This document shows, piece by piece, positions 35,459-42,849 of a stretch of 60,019 bases of DNA. Numbering within the stretch: the stretch's first letter is position 1; each line of letters begins with the position of its first letter. This stretch comes from Firmicutes bacterium CAG:194 (GTDB lineage Bacteria > Bacillota > Clostridia > Lachnospirales > Lachnospiraceae): positions 15,945 to 75,963 of the forward strand of contig HF995230.1 of NCBI GenBank assembly GCA_000432915.1, read 5' to 3'. Made by a program: the position numbers and the translations under genes. Under the pieces are notes generated by a model. That model did no database searches and was not told the DNA's origin. It saw nothing but the letters and a program-made list of their open reading frames with translations.

Positions 35459-35490
35459 ATTTATACATCGAAAGGAAAGGAACAAATATT

Positions 35491-36015
35491 ATGGCACAGA
35501 ATCCAGTTGTTACGATTACAATGGAAAACGGAGATGTGATCACAGCGGAGTTATATCCGGATGTGGCACCGGTCTCTGTCAACAATTTTATCAGCCTGAT
35601 CAAAAAAGGTTTTTATGACGGTCTGATCTTTCACCGTGTGATCAGGGGCTTTATGATCCAGGGCGGTTGTCCGGACGGAACAGGTATGGGAGGCCCCAGC
35701 TACAGCATTAAGGGTGAATTCGCCGCAAACGGTTTTCAGAATGATTTAAAGCATACGGATGGTGTTCTTTCCATGGCAAGATCCATGATGCCAAACTCCG
35801 CAGGCAGCCAGTTCTTTATCATGCACAAAACAAGCCCGCATCTTGACGGCTCTTATGCAGCGTTTGGTAAAGTCACAGGCGACAGCATGGCAGTTGTGAA
35901 CAAAATTGCCGAAACACCGACCGATTACAACGACAGACCGTTAGAAGAACAGAAGATCAAATCCATGACAGTGGACTGTTTTGGTGTTGATTATCCGGAA
36001 CCGGAAAAAATGTAA
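35491..36015 (+). CDS. Peptidyl-prolyl cis-trans isomerase, cyclophilin type
   Basis: 174 aa from ATG 35491 after AAAGGAAAGG; the frame opens upstream through element A2, which is non-coding. Cyclophilin core with active-site Arg/Phe in FHRVIRGFMIQGG, GVLSMAR, GSQFFIM and LDGSYAAFGKVTGD. No signal peptide, so cytoplasmic. Accelerates proline isomerisation during folding. Leader holds structured element A2, and a strong terminator follows. Confidence 0.96.
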   Translation: MAQNPVVTITMENGDVITAELYPDVAPVSVNNFISLIKKGFYDGLIFHRVIRGFMIQGGCPDGTGMGGPSYSIKGEFAANGFQNDLKHTDGVLSMARSMMPNSAGSQFFIMHKTSPHLDGSYAAFGKVTGDSMAVVNKIAETPTDYNDRPLEEQKIKSMTVDCFGVDYPEPEKM

Positions 36016-36030
36016 TATTTTTTAGTAAAG

Positions 36031-36066
36031 ATGAACAATTTGTACGTTTACAAATTGTTCATTTTT
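36031..36066 (+). terminator. Rho-independent terminator of the cyclophilin gene
   Basis: Stem ATGAACAATTTGTA/TACAAATTGTTCAT (14 bp), loop CGTT, then TTTTC. Confidence 0.85.
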
Positions 36067-36094
36067 CATTTAAGGAATTTTCATTTACATAACA

Positions 36095-36221
36095 TTGTTT
36101 ATCCATTTCTCCCACATATACTAATATCATAAACAACGGATACAACGTATGTTTGAAATAAATAAAAACTTTTTCATAATCAGTGCCAGGTAGCCCCTCT
36201 ACCTGGCATCCTCCCTTTTTA
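36095..36221 (+). ncRNA. Candidate small RNA with C-rich segments
   Basis: Between two assigned terminators there is a -35 TTGTTT (36095) and -10-like TACTAA (36119), then ~80 nt ending in hairpin TGCCAGGTA/TACCTGGCA (36184-36208) and CATCCTCCCTTTTT. The loop (CCCCTC) and the 3' end (CCTCCC) are complementary to ribosome-binding sites, as in some Gram-positive small RNAs. No gene is visible here. Speculative. Confidence 0.3.
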
Positions 36222-36266
36222 TGGATAATTTTCATCATAAAATGAATAACAGATATTTCCCATCGT

Positions 36267-36297
36267 GCAAAAAAGAGGCAGCCAATAGCTGCCTCTT
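36267..36297 (-). terminator. Rho-independent terminator of fba
   Basis: Stem AAGAGGCAGC/GCTGCCTCTT, loop CAATA, followed by TTTTTT in the minus direction. Confidence 0.88.
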
Positions 36298-36337
36298 AAA
36301 AATTTCCTCTTTATTCCAAATCGCCCGGAAAGAACAA

Positions 36338-37204
36338 TTAAGCCTGTCCAACTGATCCGAATAATTCCATTTTTTCTTTTACTTTAGCTTTGATAGCATC
36401 AAAACCAGGAGCAAGAAGTTTACGAGGGTCAAATCCCTTACCTTCAAGATCCTTACCAGCTTCTACATACTTACGTGTAGCATCAGCGAATACTAACTGG
36501 CACTCTGTGTTAACGTTGATCTTAGCTACTCCTAAAGAGATTGCTTTCTTGATCATGTCATCCGGAATACCTGTACCACCGTGAAGTACTAATGGAAGGT
36601 CTCCTGTCTTCTGCTGGATAGCATCCAGAACGTCGAACTGAAGTCCTTTCCAGTTTGCAGGATATTTACCATGGATGTTACCGATACCTGCTGCAAGGAA
36701 GTCAACACCAAGGTCAGCTACCTGCTTGCACTGTGCTGGATCTGCACATTCGCCCATTCCGATAACGCCGTCTTCTTCACCACCGATAGAACCAACTTCT
36801 GCTTCGATAGATACGCCGTTTACATGAGCTGCGTTTACTAAGATCTTTGTCTTTTCGATGTTCTCTTCGATTGAGTAATGAGAACCATCAAACATGATGC
36901 TTGGGAAGCCTGCTCTGATGCACTTTAAGCAGTGATCATATGAACCATGATCAAGATGTACAGCTACAGGAACTGTGATGTTCTGATCTTTGATCATTCC
37001 GTTTACCATACCCATAATTACATCATATCCGCCCATGTACTTACCAGCGCCCTCAGATACACCAAGGATTACAGGTGAGTTGCACTCCTGAGCTGTTAAT
37101 AAGATTGCTTTTGTCCACTCTAAGTTGTTGATGTTGAACTGACCAACAGCGTAGTGACCAGCTTTTGCTTTCTGAAGCATTTCTGTTGCTGAAACTAATG
37201 CCAT
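36338..37204 (-). CDS. fba: Class II fructose-1,6-bisphosphate aldolase
   Basis: 288 aa zinc-dependent aldolase. Zinc ligands and signature in VHLDHGSYDHCLKCIRAGFP (residues ~82-101), then SIEAEVGSIGGEEDG, GNIHGKYP and LHGGTGIPDD, and NVNTECQ. Splits fructose-1,6-bisphosphate into DHAP and glyceraldehyde-3-phosphate. AATGGAGGTAATTTAAA precedes the ATG. Codon use is strongly biased, as expected for a highly expressed glycolytic enzyme. Single-gene unit; fbp (12285) opposes it metabolically. Confidence 0.97.
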   Translation of the reverse strand: MALVSATEMLQKAKAGHYAVGQFNINNLEWTKAILLTAQECNSPVILGVSEGAGKYMGGYDVIMGMVNGMIKDQNITVPVAVHLDHGSYDHCLKCIRAGFPSIMFDGSHYSIEENIEKTKILVNAAHVNGVSIEAEVGSIGGEEDGVIGMGECADPAQCKQVADLGVDFLAAGIGNIHGKYPANWKGLQFDVLDAIQQKTGDLPLVLHGGTGIPDDMIKKAISLGVAKINVNTECQLVFADATRKYVEAGKDLEGKGFDPRKLLAPGFDAIKAKVKEKMELFGSVGQA

Positions 37205-37330
37205 TTTAAATTACCTCCATTTATTCTTTATTACGCATTGAAATTCTTTTCTCTGCGCTTTCGCCCTTATTATACCCCATCTTTTTTTTAAAGGGAATAC
37301 ATTTTTATAATTTAGTGTAAACTTTTACAC

Positions 37331-38221
37331 TTATGATGGTACAAGAATACGAAGTGCCTGCTTTTCATTTGTGATAACGACCTTTTTATGGCTTCCGCCA
37401 TACTCGCCGTCTCTCGTCCATGCAATCTCCTCTTCACTTTCAAAGATGATCCCGGATGTTTTAAAGCAATACATACAGTCGCTGTCAATATTTCTGCCGA
37501 TGAGAGCTGCCATGATCTGATTCAGTTCCACGACATTTTTCGGTTTTTTGATCAGCGTCACCTCAAACACCCCATCATCCAGATGGATGTGTTTTCCGGT
37601 AATGTTTTTAAAACCGCCGACCGAAACGGAGTTTGTGACCATGCCATACATGAAATCCTCCTCGATCGTCGTTCCGTTACTCGTCACCTTCAGATGGTAA
37701 GACGGATACTTATTCAGTCTTCTTGCTCCCTCCAGCACATAGGCCAGATGTCCCAGCACGTTTTTCACCTGTTGGTCTGTTTCATAAGAAACATCTGTAA
37801 AGAGACCAAACGCTGCAATATATACAAAGCTGTCCTCATTAAACGAACCGATGTCACAGGCGTATTCCTTTTCCTGCACGATCATTTCCGCCGCCCGGAT
37901 CATATTGCTCGGAATATGCAGGCTGCGTGCAAAGTCGTTTGTCGTTCCCGCCGGTACATAACCGATAGGGACGCGGTCAGTCCGCTTCATCATGCCTTCC
38001 ACCACTTCATCCAGCGTTCCGTCTCCGCCGCTGCATACAACAAGATCATATTTCCCGGCTTTTTCAAGTGTGGCACGGACTGCATCACCTCTTTGCCGGG
38101 TCGGATATGCTGTCACCTCGTATTCTGCTTTTGCAAAAATATCAATGATATCCAGTAAATTGCTGCGGATCGCAGCTTTTCCAGCGTGTGGATTATAAAT
38201 AAAAAGCATTTTCTTGTCCAT
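37331..38221 (-). CDS. Diacylglycerol-kinase-family lipid kinase (YegS/DgkB-like)
   Basis: 296 aa. N-terminal NPHAGK nucleotide-binding start, catalytic loop VVCSGGDGTLDEVVEGM near residue 60 and PIGYVPAGTTNDFARSLHIP near 86-105, then a C-terminal beta domain. Phosphorylates diacylglycerol or related lipids, recycling lipids released during lipoteichoic acid synthesis. Soluble, membrane-associated. GGAGACAGTAT precedes the ATG. Separated from the HPr-like gene by 460 bp of palindromic DNA, so likely a separate transcript. Confidence 0.93.
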   Translation of the reverse strand: MDKKMLFIYNPHAGKAAIRSNLLDIIDIFAKAEYEVTAYPTRQRGDAVRATLEKAGKYDLVVCSGGDGTLDEVVEGMMKRTDRVPIGYVPAGTTNDFARSLHIPSNMIRAAEMIVQEKEYACDIGSFNEDSFVYIAAFGLFTDVSYETDQQVKNVLGHLAYVLEGARRLNKYPSYHLKVTSNGTTIEEDFMYGMVTNSVSVGGFKNITGKHIHLDDGVFEVTLIKKPKNVVELNQIMAALIGRNIDSDCMYCFKTSGIIFESEEEIAWTRDGEYGGSHKKVVITNEKQALRILVPS

Positions 38222-38341
38222 ATACTGTCTCCTTTGTAATGTGCCCTGGCATCAAAATCAGTTACAAAGTGTGTTTTTACTCGAAAAATCCGCTACTTCG
38301 TAGCGGCGCAGCTATGCTGCTTCTGTTTTTCTCTCCGTGAA
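38222..38341. repeat. Short palindromes upstream of the lipid kinase
   Basis: Contains TTTGTAA/TTACAAA (38233-38271), CCGCTACTTCGTAGCGG (38290-38306) and GCAGC/GCTGC. The segment GCCCTGGCATCA resembles the 3' end of element A2. No gene. Confidence 0.5.
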
Positions 38342-38411
38342 CCCCAGCCCATGCATAATCAACTGCGGTGATGGGCTGGGGCTACATCATGCATCTTTGA
38401 TGCATGACATT
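38342..38411 (+). repeat. Hairpin repeat family B, copy B3
   Basis: Large hairpin CCCCAGCCCA/TGGGCTGGGG with inner ATCA/TGAT, then the small hairpin TCATGCATC/GATGCATGA ending in ATGACATT. Compared with B2, three stem positions differ on both strands and stay paired. Confidence 0.82.
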
Positions 38412-38432
38412 GTACCTCGGTTGAAATATTCT

Positions 38433-38640
38433 ATAACCTGCTGCGCAGGTTATTTAGTCGCACATTTGCTGCGCAAATATGTGACAATGCTTGATTTCCT
38501 TACCTCGCTAGAACAAAGAATGTGCCCTGGCACATTCTTGCGCCTGCGGCGGTCGCTAGCGACATCTACATTGTACGCCGCAGTGCGCATCCCCGCGGAG
38601 CGTTTTTGTGTAATAGGAACAAAGTTCCTATTACACAAAA
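38433..38640. repeat. Cluster of four or more perfect hairpins
   Basis: ATAACCTG/CAGGTTAT (38433-38453), CACATTTGC/GCAAATATGTG (38461-38483), AAGAATGTGCC/GGCACATTCTT with a 2-nt loop (38516-38539), a nested GC-rich structure (38541-38588), and a 17-bp perfect stem TTTTGTGTAATAGGAAC (38604-38640). No gene was seen on either strand. Possibly nested hairpin elements. Confidence 0.7.
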
Positions 38641-38662
38641 GGGACACGTATCCGTGTCCCTT
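38637..38662 (-). terminator. Rho-independent terminator of the Crh-like gene
   Basis: Stem AAGGGACACG/CGTGTCCCTT, followed by TTTTGTG in the minus direction. Confidence 0.82.
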
Positions 38663-38681
38663 GCCTGCAATGTCTGAAAGA

Positions 38682-38939
38682 TTATTCCTGTCCACTCAGA
38701 TACTTTTCAATGCTGTCGACTGCATCCTGCTCATCTGTGCCATCTGCAACGACTGTAACCTCTTCGCCCATGTCGAGCCCCAGACTCATCATTCCCATAA
38801 TACTTTTTGCATTGACTTTTTTACCTTCTGCATGAATGTAAATAGTGCTGTCATGCATGCTTGCCTTCTGTACAAGCACTGCAACAGGTCTTGCCTCAAG
38901 CCCGTTTTCAAGCTCGATCTTCATTGTTCTTTCAATCAT
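38682..38939 (-). CDS. Crh-like HPr-family protein (Glu15, Ser46)
   Basis: 85 aa, exact HPr length. The HPr active-site motif reads NGLEARPVAVLV: position 15, the His that carries phosphate in PTS HPr, is Glu. The regulatory site is kept: Ser46 in VNAKSIMGMMSLG. This is the pattern of Crh (Gln15 in Bacillus), which cannot pass phosphate to sugars but is phosphorylated on Ser46 by HprK and then works with CcpA. It is the last gene after rapZ-whiA, the same place as crh in B. subtilis, and hprK lies 4 kb upstream on the same strand. AGGAGGAATC precedes the ATG. Confidence 0.92.
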   Translation of the reverse strand: MIERTMKIELENGLEARPVAVLVQKASMHDSTIYIHAEGKKVNAKSIMGMMSLGLDMGEEVTVVADGTDEQDAVDSIEKYLSGQE

Positions 38940-38952
38940 TTTGAGATTCCTC

Positions 38953-39867
38953 CTACTTAACTTTCAGTTCCTTTGCAAGCTCCCCCAATTTTCTCAATCT
39001 GTGATTTACTCCCGATTTGCCCACCGGTGGATCCAGCAGCTTTCCAAGCTCCCCCAAAGACGCCTGTGGATTTTCAAGGCGGACATATGCCATCTGACGC
39101 AGCGGCTCCGGCAGACCTTCCAGCCCCATTTTTTCCCGGATCAGTCTGATATCTTCTACCTGCCTTGTCGCAGCATTCACCGTCTTTGTGATGTTGGCGG
39201 CCTCACAGTTCACCTTACGGTTCACCATGTTGCGCATACCTTTATAAATACGCGTATTCTCAAATTCCATCAATGCTTTGTGCGCTTCCGTGATATTTAG
39301 AAAATCCGCAATATTTTCTCCTTCCTTCATGTATACTACATGATATTTCTTACGAATTATCATTTTAGCATCTAATGAAAAATCATGCAATATTTTTAAA
39401 AGCTGCTCTGCCTGCGCCTGTAAGCCGCAGACGAGTTCCAGATGATAGGACTTGTACGGATCGCTCATGGATCCCACTGCCATATAGCAGCCTCGCAGAT
39501 AAGCTCTTTTGCAGCAGCTGTTTTTGATCAGAACAGGATCTGTCAAATGTCTCATCATCAAATGCCCTGCCGTATCGCAGATCTTCAATGCCTCCAATAC
39601 CCTGAACGCATCCTCTCCTGTCACGAAAAGCCTGTAATTTTGTGTCTGCATCTGACTTTTCGCAACAGCTTCTATCTTAAATGTTTTTTTCAGTAATGTA
39701 AAGCATTTTCTGATCACAAGCGGATTTTCCGACTGCACGAGCAGTGACCCATCCTCTTCTATATGCCCGCAAAACTGTACCAGTGCTGCCAGCTCCGCCA
39801 GCTGACAATGTCTTGGAGAACTGATAACCTGTGCCAGTTCTTCCTTGATCTGTCCGGAAAATGACAT
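38953..39867 (-). CDS. whiA: DNA-binding protein WhiA
   Basis: 304 aa from ATG 39867 (AGAGGTGCGGT upstream); the frame extends to 39885 over the rapZ stop. N-terminal domain related to LAGLIDADG homing endonucleases without the catalytic acids (CCKRAYLRGCYMAVGSMSDP is the family block near residue 120), then a C-terminal HTH (LENPQASLGELGKLLDPP, VNHRLRKLGELA). WhiA supports division and chromosome segregation in Firmicutes and sporulation in actinomycetes. Stands 13 nt before the Crh-like gene, in one operon with rapZ. Confidence 0.96.
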   Translation of the reverse strand: MSFSGQIKEELAQVISSPRHCQLAELAALVQFCGHIEEDGSLLVQSENPLVIRKCFTLLKKTFKIEAVAKSQMQTQNYRLFVTGEDAFRVLEALKICDTAGHLMMRHLTDPVLIKNSCCKRAYLRGCYMAVGSMSDPYKSYHLELVCGLQAQAEQLLKILHDFSLDAKMIIRKKYHVVYMKEGENIADFLNITEAHKALMEFENTRIYKGMRNMVNRKVNCEAANITKTVNAATRQVEDIRLIREKMGLEGLPEPLRQMAYVRLENPQASLGELGKLLDPPVGKSGVNHRLRKLGELAKELKVK

Positions 39868-39881
39868 ACCGCACCTCTTTA

Positions 39882-40745
39882 TCATTTCAATCTGTCAACG
39901 TCTTTATGCACAAGTGTAAGCCCGTAATTTCCATGATCCTTCATGCGTTTATACAACGCATTTGCAAGAGTCACGCTCCGATGCCTGCCGCCTGTACAGC
40001 CAATCCCGATCACCAGACGGTATTTCCCCTCTTTCACATAATTCGGAATCAGAAATGCAAGCATATCCGTGAGCTTATCCAAGAAAAGACCTGCCTCCGC
40101 AAAAGACATGACATAGTCATATACTTCTTTATCGTTTCCTGTTTTCTTCTTTAGTTCATCAATATAGAATGGATTCGGTAAAAAACGGACATCAAACACC
40201 AGATCTGCATCCAGCGGGATCCCATTCTTAAAACCGAAGGACATGATCGTGATCATGAGGCTATTATATGCCTCATTCCGGACAAATATGCGATCCAGTT
40301 CTTCCTTCAGTTCTCTTGTCAGAAGGGAAGAGGTGTCGATCACATAATCTGCCTTGTCCCGTATTTCCTTTAATATACTGCGTTCCTTTAAAATGCTTTC
40401 TTCGATCGCACCGTTTCCATCGATCGGATGCATCCGGCGGCTCTCTTTATAGCGTTTTAAAAGGGTGGAATCATCTGCATCCATGAACAGAACTTCATAT
40501 GCGATACCTCGCTCTGTCAGCTGGGACAATGCCTTCATGATATCCCCGAATGCCTGATCGGATCGGATATCAAGTCCGACCGCAGCCTTTTCGATCTCAC
40601 TGCCCGGCTGTACGATCAACTCTGCAAACGTTGGTACAAGCGGTACCGGCAGATTATCCACGCAGTAGTATCCGGCGTCTTCCAAAAGCTTCATCGCTGT
40701 CTGCTTTCCGCTTCCGCTCATACCCGTTACGATTACAAGCCGCAT
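39882..40745 (-). CDS. rapZ: RapZ/YvcJ nucleotide-binding protein
   Basis: 287 aa. P-loop GMSGSGKQTAMKLLEDAGYY at residue 8, Walker-B-like VLFMDADD near 90, and the C-terminal signature IGIGCTGGRHRSVTLAN near 250. E. coli RapZ controls glucosamine-6-phosphate synthase through small RNAs; the B. subtilis relative YvcJ binds ATP/GTP and affects competence. Glucosamine-6-P is the precursor for MurB substrates, which fits its place beside murB. GGAGGTAAT precedes the ATG, 18 nt after murB. Confidence 0.95.
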   Translation of the reverse strand: MRLVIVTGMSGSGKQTAMKLLEDAGYYCVDNLPVPLVPTFAELIVQPGSEIEKAAVGLDIRSDQAFGDIMKALSQLTERGIAYEVLFMDADDSTLLKRYKESRRMHPIDGNGAIEESILKERSILKEIRDKADYVIDTSSLLTRELKEELDRIFVRNEAYNSLMITIMSFGFKNGIPLDADLVFDVRFLPNPFYIDELKKKTGNDKEVYDYVMSFAEAGLFLDKLTDMLAFLIPNYVKEGKYRLVIGIGCTGGRHRSVTLANALYKRMKDHGNYGLTLVHKDVDRLK

Positions 40746-40763
40746 ATTACCTCCTTACAGCAG

Positions 40764-41675
40764 TTAAAATTCTCCTAAAAATACAACTTCAGGCTCTAAT
40801 GTAACGCCAAACTGCTGTTTCACACGTTCTCTCACTTCATCAATTACTTCCCTGACATCTGCGGAAGATGCATTTCCGACATTGATCACGAAGCCACAAT
40901 GTTTTTCCGATACCTGTGCACCACCGATCCGGAATCCTCGCAGACCCGCATCCATGATCAGTTTTCCGGCAAAATAGCCTTCCGGTCTTTTAAAGGTGCT
41001 TCCTGCGCTCGGATATTCCAGCGGCTGTTTTTCTTTTCTGCGGCCGTTAAACTCATCCATTTTTGCCTTGATCTCGGCAGGATCACCTTTTGTAAGCTGC
41101 AATTCCACTTCTTCTACAACAAACGGGCGGTTTTTGATGATACTGGTGCGGTATCCGAATTCCATCGTATCGCAGTCCAGAACCATTTCTTCTCCCATCT
41201 GATTCAAAACGGTAACACATTTCGTTACCTGCTTCATTTCTCCGTCATATGCGCCCGCATTCATAACGATCGCACCGCCGATACTGCCCGGAATGCCTGC
41301 TGCAAATTCCAGACCGCTGAGTCCGTGCTGCATGGCCGTAACTGCTACCTGTGGCAGCGAAGCCCCCGCCTCCGCACGGATGATATTGCCCTCTACCTCG
41401 ATCCGGGCAAATCGTTTTCCAAGGTTCAGCACAATCCCCGGATACCCTTTATCTCCTACAAGCAGATTGCTGCCTTTTCCAAGTACAAAAAACTCCTGTG
41501 AGATTTTTGCCATATACTGTACAAGCTGCGTAAGCTGCTGCTTTCCGGGCACTTCCACAAACACTGCTGCCTCACCGCCCGTACGAAATGTTGTATGGGC
41601 TGCCATGGGCTCCTGCAGCTTCATATTTTCCGGGGTTACCGTTTCCCTGATAAACTCCAGTAAAGCCTGATTCAA
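40764..41675 (-). CDS. murB: UDP-N-acetylenolpyruvoylglucosamine reductase
   Basis: 303 aa with TTG 41675 chosen as start because AGGTGA lies 5-6 nt upstream; a GTG at 41684 has no site. FAD domain: HTTFRTGGEAAVFVEVP, LGKGSNLLVGDKGYPG and AGIPGSIGGAIVMNAGAYDG; the substrate domain has the catalytic Ser in YPSAGSTFKRPEG and the terminal Glu in LEPEVVFLG. Reduces the enolpyruvyl group to make UDP-MurNAc. Structured element A3 lies immediately upstream, in the same orientation. Confidence 0.95.
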   Translation of the reverse strand: MNQALLEFIRETVTPENMKLQEPMAAHTTFRTGGEAAVFVEVPGKQQLTQLVQYMAKISQEFFVLGKGSNLLVGDKGYPGIVLNLGKRFARIEVEGNIIRAEAGASLPQVAVTAMQHGLSGLEFAAGIPGSIGGAIVMNAGAYDGEMKQVTKCVTVLNQMGEEMVLDCDTMEFGYRTSIIKNRPFVVEEVELQLTKGDPAEIKAKMDEFNGRRKEKQPLEYPSAGSTFKRPEGYFAGKLIMDAGLRGFRIGGAQVSEKHCGFVINVGNASSADVREVIDEVRERVKQQFGVTLEPEVVFLGEF

Positions 41676-41709
41676 ATTATTCACCTACTAAATTATATGA
41701 TTGTCGAAA

Positions 41710-41877
41710 GATGTCATACGGATTGTTCCGTGCTTTGCACTCCCACAATCCTACCCAATATTCGCATATCGTGTAGCATACGCTCCACTTTTATGCTCAT
41801 ATCGGGGCGGGTCCCAAGGTCTTTCGCCCACCTATGAGCAAGCTCATGTGGGGTTAGACCTTTTGACCCTGACATCA
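41710..41877 (-). repeat. Structured element family A, copy A3 (5' of murB)
   Basis: 168 nt, read on the minus strand. Same fold as A1/A2: closing TGATGTC/GACATC, arm 1 CCCCAC/GTGGG, arm 2 GTGGAGC/GCTACAC (AGC/GCT in place of GAT/ATC of A2, three compensated pairs), arm 3 GGATTGT/ACAATCC. It fills nearly the whole gap between glcK and murB, ending 35 nt before the murB TTG. TATAAT overlaps its first base at the 5' end. Confidence 0.85.
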
Positions 41878-41883
41878 TTATAT

Positions 41884-42816
41884 TTATAATACTAACTTCG
41901 CTGCGCCATAGATACCTGCATCATTGCCGAGTGTTGCAAGTGTGAACTTCACGTCTCTGCTTGCATGGAATACGGTCTTTGTATAGTTTTTCTCGATATA
42001 GGAAAGGAGTACCTCTCCTGCTTTGGATACGCCGCCACCGATAACGAATGCTTCCGGATTGATAACATCTGCTACGATCGCAAGTCCTTCACCAAGATAT
42101 TTACCAAACTGCTCTGCTACCTGCAGTGCAACAGGATCGCCTTCTTTTACTGCGTCCCAGACATCCTTTGCTGTTACGGTATCTGCGTTTAAAACAGTCT
42201 TTTCCGTTGCTTTTGCAAGCGCACGCTTTGCCAGACGTACCACACCTGTTGCGGATGCGTACTGCTCTAAGCAGCCATGATTGCCACAGCCACATTCATC
42301 CGGCTCCGCGTCATTCATATGGATATGACCGATCTCACCGCCTGCACCTTTTGCACCTGTCAGCATCTGGCCGTCTAAGATGATACCACCGCCAACGCCG
42401 GTACCGAGTGTGACAACAACCAGTGTATGAAAGCCCTGGCCGCCACCCTTCCACATTTCTCCGAGCGCTGCTACATTGGCATCATTTCCGGCTTTTACGG
42501 AAATGCCTGTCAGGTCTTCCAGTTTTTCATTTACATTGAAAATACCCCAGCCGAGGTTGACACATTTATATACGACACCCTTGCTGTCTACCGGGCCCGG
42601 TACACCAACACCGATTCCCGAAACTTCTTCTTTATCGATCTGTTTCTCAGCCAGCTTATCTTTAACTGCCTTTGCAATATCCGGCAGAACATTTTCTCCG
42701 CCGTTTTCCGTACGTGTCGGGATCTCCCATTTATCAAGGACATTGCCCTCTGTATCAAAGAATCCCATTTTGATCGTTGTACCGCCGACATCTACTCCAA
42801 AACAATATTTTTTCAT
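41884..42816 (-). CDS. glcK: Glucokinase, ROK family
   Basis: 310 aa. ATP-binding FGVDVGGTTIKMGFFD at the start, glucose-site segments VAALGEMWKGG and GGEIGHIHMN, then the ROK zinc/cysteine motif CGCGNHGCLEQYAS near residue 165. Phosphorylates free glucose for glycolysis. No N-terminal HTH, so it is the kinase and not a ROK repressor. AAAGGAGTATACAGAAG precedes the ATG. 33 nt downstream of hprK in the same direction. Confidence 0.94.
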   Translation of the reverse strand: MKKYCFGVDVGGTTIKMGFFDTEGNVLDKWEIPTRTENGGENVLPDIAKAVKDKLAEKQIDKEEVSGIGVGVPGPVDSKGVVYKCVNLGWGIFNVNEKLEDLTGISVKAGNDANVAALGEMWKGGGQGFHTLVVVTLGTGVGGGIILDGQMLTGAKGAGGEIGHIHMNDAEPDECGCGNHGCLEQYASATGVVRLAKRALAKATEKTVLNADTVTAKDVWDAVKEGDPVALQVAEQFGKYLGEGLAIVADVINPEAFVIGGGVSKAGEVLLSYIEKNYTKTVFHASRDVKFTLATLGNDAGIYGAAKLVL

Positions 42817-42849
42817 TCTTCTGTATACTCCTTTTATTTTTACACTTTC

